Assembly (NCBI GenBank): GCA_017461285.1
Contig: JAFTYS010000137.1
Location: 1-25,852 of the forward strand
Length of the DNA: 25,852 nucleotides
Direction: 5' to 3'
DNA from: Bacteroidales bacterium
GTDB taxonomy: Bacteria > Bacteroidota > Bacteroidia > Bacteroidales > UBA932
The first letter of the stretch is position 1. Each line of letters begins with the position of its first letter. The notes beneath the pieces are model-generated. The model was not told the DNA's origin. It did no database searches and was given only the letters and a program-made list of their open reading frames with translations. The position numbers and the translations under genes are program-made. Below, in pieces: positions 15,721 to 23,291 of this stretch.

Positions 15721-17529
15721 ATGAAAAGATCTTTTCTTCTTGCTGCTCTCCTGTCGGTATCGCTATCAGTATCGGCAGGAGAAGATGCTCCTGCACCGCA
15801 GATAGTGAATGTATACGGAAGGCAGACTGTCTCGCTTGACGGCTTGTGGAAGACTATAGTGGACCCATACGAAAACGGTTACTATAACTACAGGATGGCC
15901 CCGCACAGCGATGCGTCTTCGTATTTCGCGGACAGAGATTTCGATGCCGACCGCACTGTCCTGTATGAATACAACTTCAATACGGACAGGAATCTGACCG
16001 TTCCCGGCGACTGGAACACCCAGCGCGACGAGCTGTATTATTATGAAGGTACCGTATGGTACAGGAACATATTCGATTATCAGCCGGCAAAGGACAGACG
16101 CACGTTCATATACTTCGGTGCGGCCAATTACGAGGCCATTGTGGGACTCAATGGAAAGAAGATAGCCAAGCATATCGGAGGCTATACTCCTTTCAATGTC
16201 GAGGTGACCGGCAAGCTGAAGGAGAAAGGCAATTCCCTGATCGTGAAGGTCGACAACAAGAGGCATGCTGACGGAGTCCCTACGCTGAATTCTGACTGGT
16301 GGAACTATGGTGGTCTGACCCGAAGCGTGATGATCGTCGAGACTCCTATGACATTCATCCGCGACTACTGCGTCCAGCTTGATCCTGATGATCCGAAGAT
16401 GATCGAGGGATGGATACAGCTTGACGGAGAGCAGGCGGAGCAGGACGTGACGGTCTCTATACCTGAGCTGAAGGTAAAGGCGGCTGTGCGTACGGACGGC
16501 AACGGATATGCTGAATTTGCAGTGAAGGCGAAGCCTGACTACTGGTGTCCCGAGAATCCGAAACTCTACGATGTGACCATAACTTCCGAGACCGATTCGG
16601 TTTCGGACCGCATAGGATTCAGAACAGTTGCAACGCGCGGAACAGAGATCCTGCTCAATGGAGAGCCTGTCTTCTGCAAAGGAGTCAGCATCCATGAGGA
16701 AATGCCTTATTCCGGCAGCGGAAGGGCTTATTCAGAAGATCATGCTCGCATTCTTCTTGGATGGGCCAAGGAGATGGGCTGCAATTTCGTGAGGCTGGCC
16801 CATTATCCTCATAATGAACATATGGTCCGTGTGGCTGAGGAGATGGGGCTCATGGTATGGTCCGAGATTCCTGTATACTGGACCATCCGGTTCGAGAATC
16901 CGCAGACATATGCCAATGCCGAGGCACAGCTCGAAGACATGATCACCAGAGACAGGAACAGAGCCAATGTCATCATCTGGTCTGTAGCCAACGAGACTCC
17001 TCATGGAAAACCGCGTCTTGAATTCCTGAAGAAGCTTATCGGCAAGACCCGTGAAATGGATCCTACCCGCCTCGTGAGTGCGGCGATGGAGAAGGATAAT
17101 ATCGATGCTGTGACTGTTACCGTAAAGGATGAACTGGTTGATTATGTGGATCTTATCAGCTTCAATCAGTATGTCGGATGGTATGACGGGTCGTCAGAGA
17201 AATGCGACAGGATGAACTGGGTCTTCGATATCAAGAAGCCTGTCTTCGTGTCGGAATTCGGAGGCGGTGCAGTCTACGGCAGGCATGGGGATGTGAACGA
17301 GAGGTTTACCGAAGAATATCAGGAAGACCTTTATCAGAGAAGCGTGAACATGCTGGACCGGATTGAGGGCCTCGCAGGAACCACGCCTTGGATATTGAAG
17401 GATTTCCGTTCGCCACGCCGCCAGATTGTCGGCATCCAGGACGACTTCAACCGAAAGGGCCTGATCTCCGACCAGGGCGGCAAGAAGAAAGCCTTCTACG
17501 TCATGAAACGCTGGTACGAAAGCAAATGA
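15721..17529 (+). CDS. GH2 beta-glucuronidase, secreted
   Basis: A 602-residue exported retaining glycosidase; the signal peptide ends SVSA near residue 19. The order is a sugar-binding domain (about 35-210, with LWKTIVDPYENG, VPGDWNTQ and GANYE-type motif GAANYEAIVGLNG), an Ig-like domain (about 211-305) and a TIM barrel (about 306-602). Catalytic motifs are NFVRLAHYPH, SVANET (acid/base Glu425) and VSEFGGG (nucleophile Glu512). NRKG at 577-580 carries the Asn-x-Lys motif that recognises the carboxylate of glucuronate in GH2 beta-glucuronidases, which supports the assignment over beta-galactosidase. It follows the double esterase after nine bases and is the last gene of the locus. Xylan carries alpha-linked (methyl)glucuronate, so its natural substrate here is not obvious. 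Confidence 0.88.
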   Translation: MKRSFLLAALLSVSLSVSAGEDAPAPQIVNVYGRQTVSLDGLWKTIVDPYENGYYNYRMAPHSDASSYFADRDFDADRTVLYEYNFNTDRNLTVPGDWNTQRDELYYYEGTVWYRNIFDYQPAKDRRTFIYFGAANYEAIVGLNGKKIAKHIGGYTPFNVEVTGKLKEKGNSLIVKVDNKRHADGVPTLNSDWWNYGGLTRSVMIVETPMTFIRDYCVQLDPDDPKMIEGWIQLDGEQAEQDVTVSIPELKVKAAVRTDGNGYAEFAVKAKPDYWCPENPKLYDVTITSETDSVSDRIGFRTVATRGTEILLNGEPVFCKGVSIHEEMPYSGSGRAYSEDHARILLGWAKEMGCNFVRLAHYPHNEHMVRVAEEMGLMVWSEIPVYWTIRFENPQTYANAEAQLEDMITRDRNRANVIIWSVANETPHGKPRLEFLKKLIGKTREMDPTRLVSAAMEKDNIDAVTVTVKDELVDYVDLISFNQYVGWYDGSSEKCDRMNWVFDIKKPVFVSEFGGGAVYGRHGDVNERFTEEYQEDLYQRSVNMLDRIEGLAGTTPWILKDFRSPRRQIVGIQDDFNRKGLISDQGGKKKAFYVMKRWYESK

Positions 17530-17562
17530 AAAAATGGATGACTGAAAAGTCATCCATTTTTT
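17529..17562. terminator. Strong bidirectional intrinsic terminator, 15-bp stem with GAAA loop
   Basis: AAAAAATGGATGACT (17529-17543) and AGTCATCCATTTTTT (17548-17562) are perfectly complementary around the tetraloop GAAA. The T6 tract on the plus strand and the A6 tract (T6 on the minus strand) make it functional in both directions. It lies between the convergent stops of the GH2 gene (17529) and purA (17564). Confidence 0.93.
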
Positions 17563-17563
17563 G

Positions 17564-18826
17564 TTATCTCATGATTGTCGCTTCGCGGTCAGGTCCTACG
17601 GAGATGATCTTGATTGGAACTCCGAGGTAGCTTTCCATGAATGCGATGTACTCGCGGAATTCTGCAGGAAGCTCCTCTTCCGTGCGGCAGTGGGTGAGGT
17701 CGGTGTGCCAGCCCTTGAACTCAGTGTATACAGGCTCTATATTCGCAAATGTGTCGAAAGGCCACTGGTCTGAAGGCTGTCCGTCCACGATGTAAGATGT
17801 GCAGACCTTGATCGTCTCGAAGGTGTCGAGGCAGTCTGACTTCATCATGATCAGGTCGGTCACTCCGCTGATCATCACAGCATATTTGAGCGCAACGAGG
17901 TCGAGCCATCCGCAGCGGCGAGGGCGTCCTGTCACTGCTCCGAACTCATGTCCGATCCTGCGGATCTCCTCGCCTGTCTCGTCGAAGAGCTCTGTAGGGA
18001 ACGGACCGCTTCCTACGCGTGTGCAGTAGGCTTTGAAGATACCGTATACATGACCGATCTTCTGTGGGCTTACTCCGAGTCCTACGCATGCTCCGGAGCA
18101 TGAAGTGGTCGATGATGTCACGAAAGGATATGAGCCGTAGTCGATGTCGAGCATGGATCCCTGTGCTCCTTCTGCGAGCATCTCGTGGTCCTTGAGCAGG
18201 TTGTTCACATAGTACTCGCAATCAACGAGTTCGAACTGCCTCAGGTATGCCACAGCTTCCATGAATGCCTCGTCCTCTGCATGAGGGTCACATTCGAAGC
18301 CCATCTGCTTGAGAAGAGTGATGTGTCGGTTCTGAAGCTTTGCATATCTGTCTGCGAAGTCCGGCGCGAGGATGTCTCCTACGCGGAGTCCGTGGCGGCT
18401 GATCTTGTCTGTGTATGTAGGTCCGATACCCTTGAGGGTTGAGCCGATCTTGCCTTTGCCCATTGCAGCTTCATTCGCTGCGTCGAGGAGCCTGTGGGTA
18501 GGGAGGATCAGGTGGGCCTTCTTTGCGATCACGATTCTCTCTGTAACAGGAATGCCGGTCTTCTCTGCGATATTGTCGCATTCGCCCTTGAATGTGATAG
18601 GGTCGAGGACAACTCCGTTTCCGACAATGTTCTTTGCGTCCTTTCTGAAGATTCCTGAAGGGACTGACCTGAGCACGAAGCTCTTGCCGTCAAAATGAAG
18701 CGAGTGGCCTGCGTTGGGACCTCCCTGGAAACGTGCTACGACAGGGTACCTTTCTGCAAGTACGTCAACGATTTTTCCTTTGCCTTCGTCTCCCCACTGG
18801 AGACCGAGTACAACATCAAGTTTCAT
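17564..18826 (-). CDS. purA: Adenylosuccinate synthetase
   Basis: Catalyses GTP-dependent formation of adenylosuccinate from IMP and aspartate, the first committed step to AMP, in the cytoplasm. It has 420 residues, near the normal length. Motifs seen are LGLQWGDEGKGKIVD at the N-terminus (P-loop-like, with the catalytic Asp), FQGGPNAGHS, KGIGPTYTDK, EGAQGSMLDIDYGSYPFVTSS and the C-terminal TGRPRRCGWLD. The ATG at 18826 (MKLDVVLG) matches the typical family start; an in-frame ATG at 18859 would overlap the ssb stop and adds atypical residues. It lies 33 bases downstream of ssb in the same direction and ends two bases from the bidirectional terminator, so ssb-purA co-transcription is plausible. 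Confidence 0.97.
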   Translation of the reverse strand: MKLDVVLGLQWGDEGKGKIVDVLAERYPVVARFQGGPNAGHSLHFDGKSFVLRSVPSGIFRKDAKNIVGNGVVLDPITFKGECDNIAEKTGIPVTERIVIAKKAHLILPTHRLLDAANEAAMGKGKIGSTLKGIGPTYTDKISRHGLRVGDILAPDFADRYAKLQNRHITLLKQMGFECDPHAEDEAFMEAVAYLRQFELVDCEYYVNNLLKDHEMLAEGAQGSMLDIDYGSYPFVTSSTTSCSGACVGLGVSPQKIGHVYGIFKAYCTRVGSGPFPTELFDETGEEIRRIGHEFGAVTGRPRRCGWLDLVALKYAVMISGVTDLIMMKSDCLDTFETIKVCTSYIVDGQPSDQWPFDTFANIEPVYTEFKGWHTDLTHCRTEEELPAEFREYIAFMESYLGVPIKIISVGPDREATIMR

Positions 18827-18859
18827 GTTGGTAATTATATTCTTTAGTTTGTTTGTCAA

Positions 18860-19372
18860 TTAGAACGGGAGATCGTCGTCAGGCATGTCGTCTGCGACAT
18901 TCTGAGGGGCTGCAGGACGCTGGGCCGGCTGCGGAGCATATGCCGGCTGCTGGCTGTAGGCCGGCTGTGGCTGCTGGCCATACTGCGGCTGCGCAGGGGC
19001 CTGATAGCCGCCCTGCTGTCCGCCCGGATTGTCAGACTTCTTGCCGAGGAGCTGCAGGTTGTCCACGATGATCTCTGTGGTGTATCTCTTGTTTCCGGTC
19101 TGGTCATCCCATGACCTTGTGCGGATACGGCCTTCGATGAAGAGCTGTGTTCCCTTCTTGACGAATCTTTCGACAACATCCGCGTTGCCTCTCCAGGCCA
19201 CGATGTTGTGCCATTCTGTGTTTTCCCTTGTCTCGCCGTTGCGGTCCCTGTATCGCTCTGTAGTGGCGAGTGTGAAGGTCGCGACCTTCGCATTTCCTGA
19301 ATTTCCATCAAGGTAACGTACCTCAGGGTCTCTACCAACGTTACCGATCAGCATTACTTTATTCAATGACAT
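18860..19372 (-). CDS. ssb: Single-stranded DNA-binding protein
   Basis: Binds single-stranded DNA in replication, repair and recombination as a homotetramer. The 170-residue protein begins MSLNKVMLIGNVGRDPEVRY, followed by the OB-fold (to about residue 108) with TEWHNIVAW and KGTQLFIEGRIRTRSW. A Gln/Pro/Tyr-rich low-complexity linker (about 115-155; repeats of the type QPQ, YGQQ, YAPQPAQ) leads to the acidic tip DDMPDDDLPF that recruits partner proteins. Length and layout are typical. It is preceded on the minus strand by aroE with a 68-base gap, long enough for its own promoter, although no clean -7 element was found. Confidence 0.97.
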   Translation of the reverse strand: MSLNKVMLIGNVGRDPEVRYLDGNSGNAKVATFTLATTERYRDRNGETRENTEWHNIVAWRGNADVVERFVKKGTQLFIEGRIRTRSWDDQTGNKRYTTEIIVDNLQLLGKKSDNPGGQQGGYQAPAQPQYGQQPQPAYSQQPAYAPQPAQRPAAPQNVADDMPDDDLPF

Positions 19373-19440
19373 AATATGGTGTGTTTAATAGTTTCTGTTT
19401 GCGGTATGGCCCAAAAACTTTGCAAGATAGTGATATTTTC

Positions 19441-20205
19441 TTATAAAACGGCAGACATTTTCTCCAAATCAGGCTTTTCTCCAGTAAAAATTCCGTACCC
19501 GGTCACTGCCTGGTACAGAAGCCATGTCCTGCCCCCTGTATACCTGGCCAGAGGATTTGTCTCTTTCATCCTGTTGATGAATGTGGTTCCGAATGACGGG
19601 GACTTGTAATTCGCCTCCAGGATGAACTTCGGCTTCCCAGGGGTGAAGTCGCTGTACGTCAGATCATTCAGCTGTGCGATTGCTGTGGGAATATTATATA
19701 TAATTATGTCGGCCTCGCGGAAACATTCGCGGAAATCTTCCAGCGGCCTGACGTTTCCGCTGCGAACCGTCCGGTTCATCAGGATGGTCTCCATTCCGAG
19801 CGACCTGGCTGCTTCAGCCGCAGCCTTTCCAGCTCCTCCCAGCCCGACAATCAGGCAGACCGGATGCTCTTTCTCCAGTTTGGCCAGCATTTCTTCGATC
19901 CACATCCTGACTCCCAGGAAGTCAGAATTGTATGCCTTTACGCCCTCCGGGGTCTTTACCAGCAGGTTTGCTGCCTTGATGGCCTTGCATTCGTCCGAAA
20001 GCAGGTCGGCTTTCGCGAATGCAAGCTCCTTGAACGGAGCGGTCACGTTGATGCCGTCATATTCCGCAAGAAACCTGCTGTATGCTTCTTCGAAGTCCGG
20101 GGTTTCAATAAGGTCATACGGATATATGCCGTCGTACCCGGCTCTGAAAAGGGCAGGGGAGAGCGAATGGGCTATCGGGTGCCCTATGAGTCCGAAACGC
20201 TTCAT
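19441..20205 (-). CDS. aroE: Shikimate dehydrogenase
   Basis: Reduces 3-dehydroshikimate to shikimate with NADPH in aromatic amino acid synthesis. It has 254 residues, slightly short for the family (about 270), as often in Bacteroidota. Motifs are GHPIAHSLSP (shikimate-binding serines), INVTAPFKE (catalytic Lys59), YNSDFLG (Asp95, partner of the Lys), the dinucleotide loop VGLGGAGKAA (about 120-129) and MNRT. The usual GAVNT motif is replaced by KAANLLV, a substitution near the substrate site. The start overlaps the stop of the upstream methyltransferase as ATGA, so the two are translationally coupled. Confidence 0.93.
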   Translation of the reverse strand: MKRFGLIGHPIAHSLSPALFRAGYDGIYPYDLIETPDFEEAYSRFLAEYDGINVTAPFKELAFAKADLLSDECKAIKAANLLVKTPEGVKAYNSDFLGVRMWIEEMLAKLEKEHPVCLIVGLGGAGKAAAEAARSLGMETILMNRTVRSGNVRPLEDFRECFREADIIIYNIPTAIAQLNDLTYSDFTPGKPKFILEANYKSPSFGTTFINRMKETNPLARYTGGRTWLLYQAVTGYGIFTGEKPDLEKMSAVL

Positions 20206-21020
20206 GAATTTCTCTGTCTTACGGCTTCAAACATAAGGATTGCGGCGGAAACCGATACGTTCAGAGAGTCAAGGCGGCCCAGCATCGGAATCTTGATGTG
20301 GGCGTCAGCCGCCTTTCTCCATATATCGGTCAGGCCGGTGGCTTCTGTGCCCATCACGATAGCGGTTCCTCCTTTCATGTCAGTGTCATAATACCACTCC
20401 GAGTCCTGGAGCTGTGCCGTGTATATCTTTATTCCGTTGTCCTTCAGCCATCTGATGGTCTCTCCCGAAGTCGCTGTCGCGACAGGGACGGTAAAGACGG
20501 CTCCGATGCTTGAGCGTATCAGGTTCGGATTGTACATGTCTGTAAGTGGATCGCAGACGATGACTGCATCCACGCCGGAGGCGTCGGCGCTTCGCAGAAC
20601 TGCGCCGAGATTCCCCGGCTTCTCCACTGACTCCAGGACCACCACAAGAGGATCCTTCTTCAGCTTAAGGGATTCCAGGCTCATCTCCTTGCACTTGAGC
20701 TCAGCTATGATGCCTTCTGTTCCGCCTCTGTATGCAACCTTGTCATAAAGATGCTGAGGTATCTCCACGATCGGGCATGTCATGCCGGTAAAGTTCTCCT
20801 CGATGGCTCCCAGCACCTTGTCCAGTTCCTTCTCTGTAATGATGTCACGGCAGATGAACAGGGTGTACGGCTCGAAGCCCGCCTCGATGCAGTGCTGCAG
20901 CTCGCGCCTGCCCTCGACCACGAACAGTCCCTTCCTCTTCCGTACCTTTGACTTCTCCTGCAGCTCCAGCAGACCCTTGATCTTCGGATTCTGAGCCGAT
21001 GTTATATCTTCAACTTTCAT
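20202..21020 (-). CDS. SpoU/TrmH-family RNA 2'-O-methyltransferase
   Basis: S-adenosylmethionine-dependent ribose methyltransferase acting on rRNA or tRNA. It has 272 residues. Residues about 8-105 look like the N-terminal L30-like RNA-binding domain (SAQNPKIKGLLEL, GLFVVEGRREL). The C-terminal SPOUT trefoil knot has motif 1 EKPGNLGAVLRSADASG (about 133-149, with Asn137 and Arg143), motif 2 VMGTEATGL and motif 3 IPMLGRLDSLNVSVSAA. The general architecture is as in RlmB/TsnR. The RNA target cannot be assigned from sequence. It is upstream of aroE with a 4-base overlap. The 32 bases before it separate it from the ATPase stop. Confidence 0.93.
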   Translation of the reverse strand: MKVEDITSAQNPKIKGLLELQEKSKVRKRKGLFVVEGRRELQHCIEAGFEPYTLFICRDIITEKELDKVLGAIEENFTGMTCPIVEIPQHLYDKVAYRGGTEGIIAELKCKEMSLESLKLKKDPLVVVLESVEKPGNLGAVLRSADASGVDAVIVCDPLTDMYNPNLIRSSIGAVFTVPVATATSGETIRWLKDNGIKIYTAQLQDSEWYYDTDMKGGTAIVMGTEATGLTDIWRKAADAHIKIPMLGRLDSLNVSVSAAILMFEAVRQRNS

Positions 21021-21052
21021 AATTCTTATAATCCAATGTAAAAATAGAAATT

Positions 21053-22189
21053 TTAGTACATCTTGGCAAGATAGTCTGCAAAGAAATAGTCGTATATTCT
21101 GTATGTCCCATCATCACATGTCACAATATCGTTCTTCATAAGCGGCTTTAAGGCCGCCTGGACCGAGCTTGCGGATACAAGACGATGTTTTCTTACAAAC
21201 TCCGAAGATGTGATTCCTTCCACTTTCTTCTCCTTGGCTATTGCATAGAGGATCTGCTTCTGTTTCGGAGCGAGGGAGTACAGGATTGCCTGAAACCTGT
21301 CTTCCTGGGCATATATGATGTTTTCCCACGCTATGTCTATGTATTCAGGCGTACATTTCATGCCTTTTTCTGTCAGTGCGAAGAGCTCGTTCATCATCAT
21401 CTGCATATACCATGTGCATCCGTCGAACATCCTGTATATCGTTTCCGCAACGGTCTTGTCCAGGAACTTTCCTCTTTCGGCAAACAGCTTTCCGGAAAAC
21501 TGCGTGTAGGTGTCCATCGGTATAGGCTTGAGGCTTTGGCTTATCACGCTTTGAAAGAAAGGCTTTGCCGGTGAGTAGAAGATATCAGTCATTGTGTGTC
21601 TTTTGCTCCCGCAGAAGATGAATGATGTCCGTGAACATTGCTGTACAAGAGTCCTTATGAATGCTTCCGTGCCGGTTTCGGGATATTCCCTTATCTGCTG
21701 GAATTCGTCAATGGCGACGATGCACGGCTTGCCGCCGGCCTCCATGTATTCAAATATTTCCTTTATCGTCCTGTCCGGCTGTTCGATGTCCCCTATGCCA
21801 ATGTCGAATGAAGGATCGCCTGACAGGCTGTCGATCTTGAATCCGATTCTTAACGACTTCAGGAATGTGAACAGCTTTTCATGCCAGGCCTTTTCGGACC
21901 TGACGGCTTTCACGATGCCTTCAGACAGGGCTTTTGCAAATTCGCAAAGGTTCCTGGTGGCATAGATGTCTACATATATCGTCGTGTATCTGCCGTTGAT
22001 CTCAGGCTGGGCGAATGTATGATGGATCAACCCGCTTTTGCCTATGCGACGAGGGGATATCAAGGCGACATTCCTGCCGTTGATGATGTGTTTGACGAGG
22101 GTTTCCGTGTCCTTTTCGCGATCGCAGAAGTAATGTGCTCCGGCATATCTTCCTGTGAAAAACGGATTTATGATCTGGTCTTTTTCCAT
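21053..22189 (-). CDS. AAA/STAND-like ATPase with C-terminal winged helix (ATPase_2 type)
   Basis: A 378-residue cytoplasmic P-loop protein. Walker A is SPRRIGKSGL (45-54), Walker B is CIVAIDEFQQI (156-166) with the Asp161-Glu162 pair, and a sensor-1-like strand reads SFIFCGSKRHTM. The N-terminal NPFFTGRYAGAHYFCDRE is the start typical of the Bacteroidota/archaeal 'ATPase_2' group. Residues about 300-378 (QKQILYAIAKEKKVEGITSSEF, SSVQAALKPLMKNDIV) form a winged helix-turn-helix. The function of this widespread group is not established; regulatory or mobile-element-associated roles have been proposed. The start at 22189 has a TATATTTG -7 element 18 bases upstream, and that element is flanked by a 14-bp inverted repeat, suggesting autoregulation. 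It has no obvious functional partner in the window. Confidence 0.85.
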   Translation of the reverse strand: MEKDQIINPFFTGRYAGAHYFCDREKDTETLVKHIINGRNVALISPRRIGKSGLIHHTFAQPEINGRYTTIYVDIYATRNLCEFAKALSEGIVKAVRSEKAWHEKLFTFLKSLRIGFKIDSLSGDPSFDIGIGDIEQPDRTIKEIFEYMEAGGKPCIVAIDEFQQIREYPETGTEAFIRTLVQQCSRTSFIFCGSKRHTMTDIFYSPAKPFFQSVISQSLKPIPMDTYTQFSGKLFAERGKFLDKTVAETIYRMFDGCTWYMQMMMNELFALTEKGMKCTPEYIDIAWENIIYAQEDRFQAILYSLAPKQKQILYAIAKEKKVEGITSSEFVRKHRLVSASSVQAALKPLMKNDIVTCDDGTYRIYDYFFADYLAKMY

Positions 22190-22193
22190 GGCG

Positions 22194-22242
22194 GATTCAT
22201 TTTATTGCAAATATAATAATTATGTTTACAATAAAATGAATC
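22194..22242. repeat. 14-bp perfect inverted repeat flanking the ATPase promoter
   Basis: GATTCATTTTATTG (22194-22207) and CAATAAAATGAATC (22229-22242) are exact reverse complements separated by 21 bases. The spacer contains the minus-strand -7 element of the ATPase gene. On the minus strand one arm lies around the -30 region and the other between the -7 element and the start codon. The arrangement fits a repressor operator pair or a hairpin in the intergenic RNA from the upstream gene. Confidence 0.7.
22208..22215 (-). promoter_or_regulatory. Bacteroidota-type -7 element of the ATPase gene
   Basis: The minus strand reads TATATTTG, an exact match to TAnnTTTG, 18 bases before the ATG at 22189. 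This predicts a very short leader. A TTG about 13 bases upstream may serve as part of the -33 element, but this is weak. Confidence 0.6.
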
Positions 22243-22250
22243 GTGCCGAA

Positions 22251-22757
22251 TTATTCATACCATTTCTTATACATCAGATAATGCACGGCATTGTCATGGG
22301 CCTTGGCAGTTACGGCCTGAGAACCGTCCTTTATCTTCCTTGCAGGGATTCCTGCCCATATGCCCGGCTCCAGGGTCTGGTTCGCCGGAACCACCGCTCC
22401 TGCAGCTATGATCGTTCCGTCAGGCACAATGGTGTTGTCCATCACGATGGCTCCCATGCCGATGATGACGTCGTTTCCGATGATGCATCCGTGCACATTC
22501 GCGCCGTGTCCGATGGAAACATTGTCGCCGATGATGCACTCCGACTGTTCATATGTCGCATGCAGTACGGCATTGTCCTGTATGTTCACGCGGTCGCCGA
22601 TGTGGATCGCACCGACGTCGCCACGGAGCACGGCCCCATACCATATGCTGCAGTCGTCTCCGATCTCCACATCTCCTATTATAGTCGCCGTCTCAGCAAG
22701 AAACGCACGTTCTCCTATTACGGGCATGTCGCCCTTCAGTTCTTTGATGATTGCCAT
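22251..22757 (-). CDS. Gamma-carbonic-anhydrase-like hexapeptide-repeat protein (YrdA/PaaY type)
   Basis: A 168-residue left-handed beta-helix protein. Hexapeptide repeats run from about 20 to 140 (IIGDVEIGDDCSIWYGAVLRGD, IHIGDRVNIQDNAVLH, IIGDNVSIGHGANVHG, GTIIAAGAVV). Three histidines in the expected places, His66, His84 and His89, form the trimer-interface metal site of the gamma class. WAGIPARKIK is the usual end of the helix before the C-terminal alpha-helix. Possible activities are carbonic anhydrase or an uncharacterised role, as many members of this group are inactive as anhydrases. It is followed on the minus strand by the ATPase, with the inverted repeat between them. The 127 bases upstream are A/T-rich and hold an imperfect -7 candidate (CATATTTG) about 50 bases before the start. 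Confidence 0.9.
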   Translation of the reverse strand: MAIIKELKGDMPVIGERAFLAETATIIGDVEIGDDCSIWYGAVLRGDVGAIHIGDRVNIQDNAVLHATYEQSECIIGDNVSIGHGANVHGCIIGNDVIIGMGAIVMDNTIVPDGTIIAAGAVVPANQTLEPGIWAGIPARKIKDGSQAVTAKAHDNAVHYLMYKKWYE

Positions 22758-22884
22758 TCTACGATAATTTAATATCCATACCAGGTGGCAGGTTCGTTCA
22801 GGATTGCAAATATGAATACAATATATTTACAATGCAAATATTGTTCTTGCAGAGATCGATGCGACACCTTGGAGCATGATGAAG

Positions 22885-23289
22885 CTAGATTCTAGGTTTC
22901 TGGAATGTGCTGATCAGGATTGATATCAGGTAGATGATAAGGCCATAGATCAGAGGTATGAGGGCACATCTGATGCCTCCGCATGCTACTCCGAAGGGCA
23001 TGTCGCTCCATTGCTGGACCAGACCGAAAATCTGGTATGATGTTATGAAGACGAAGGCCAGTGATGCGATGAGAGCACCGAATCCGAGATCCCTGACCCA
23101 TGCGGGCGCCTTCCATGCTGCGATGAATATGCCTATCAGGAACAGGGTCAGTATACTCATGTATCCGGCTCCTCCGTTGATGAAGAAGTGCATTATGGAA
23201 TGTCGTGCCGGGATGTCGACCTGAACTGCCTCCACTGCGGCAGCGTGAGCCAGCGTGTCTACGGCCTGAATGATTTTAGTTGTGTCCAT
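22885..23289 (-). CDS. Small three-TM membrane protein, TolQ/ExbB/MotA-like fragment architecture
   Basis: This 134-residue protein has a soluble N-terminus of about 30 residues and three hydrophobic segments, about 41-59, 68-90 and 106-128. The sequence from WSDMPFGVACGGIRCALIPLIYGLIIYLIS resembles the third-helix region of TolQ/ExbB/MotA-type proton channels (a small-residue loop followed by an 'ALxxxxYGLxIY' helix), and HFFINGGAGYMSILTLFLIG resembles their first helix. It is much shorter than true ExbB (about 230 residues) and no TolR/ExbD partner is adjacent, so the assignment is tentative. The start lies two bases after the stop of the beta-propeller gene, so they form an operon. It may be a membrane partner in the same sensory or envelope system. 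Confidence 0.7.
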   Translation of the reverse strand: MDTTKIIQAVDTLAHAAAVEAVQVDIPARHSIMHFFINGGAGYMSILTLFLIGIFIAAWKAPAWVRDLGFGALIASLAFVFITSYQIFGLVQQWSDMPFGVACGGIRCALIPLIYGLIIYLISILISTFQKPRI

Positions 23290-23291
23290 GT

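Noticed and set aside
15766..16695. 309-codon minus-strand frame inside the GH2 gene
   Set aside because: Antisense shadow; the GH2 frame contains all expected motifs.
18960..19020. Q/P/Y-coding repetitive DNA in ssb, considered as a tandem repeat element
   Set aside because: It encodes the normal low-complexity linker of SSB between the OB-fold and the acidic tip.
22806..22848. A/T-rich repeats (GCAAATAT twice) between gamma-CA and the small TM gene, considered as a CRISPR-like or origin-like array
   Set aside because: Only two short copies in an A/T-rich region, with no regular spacing or spacer structure; probably promoter sequence.
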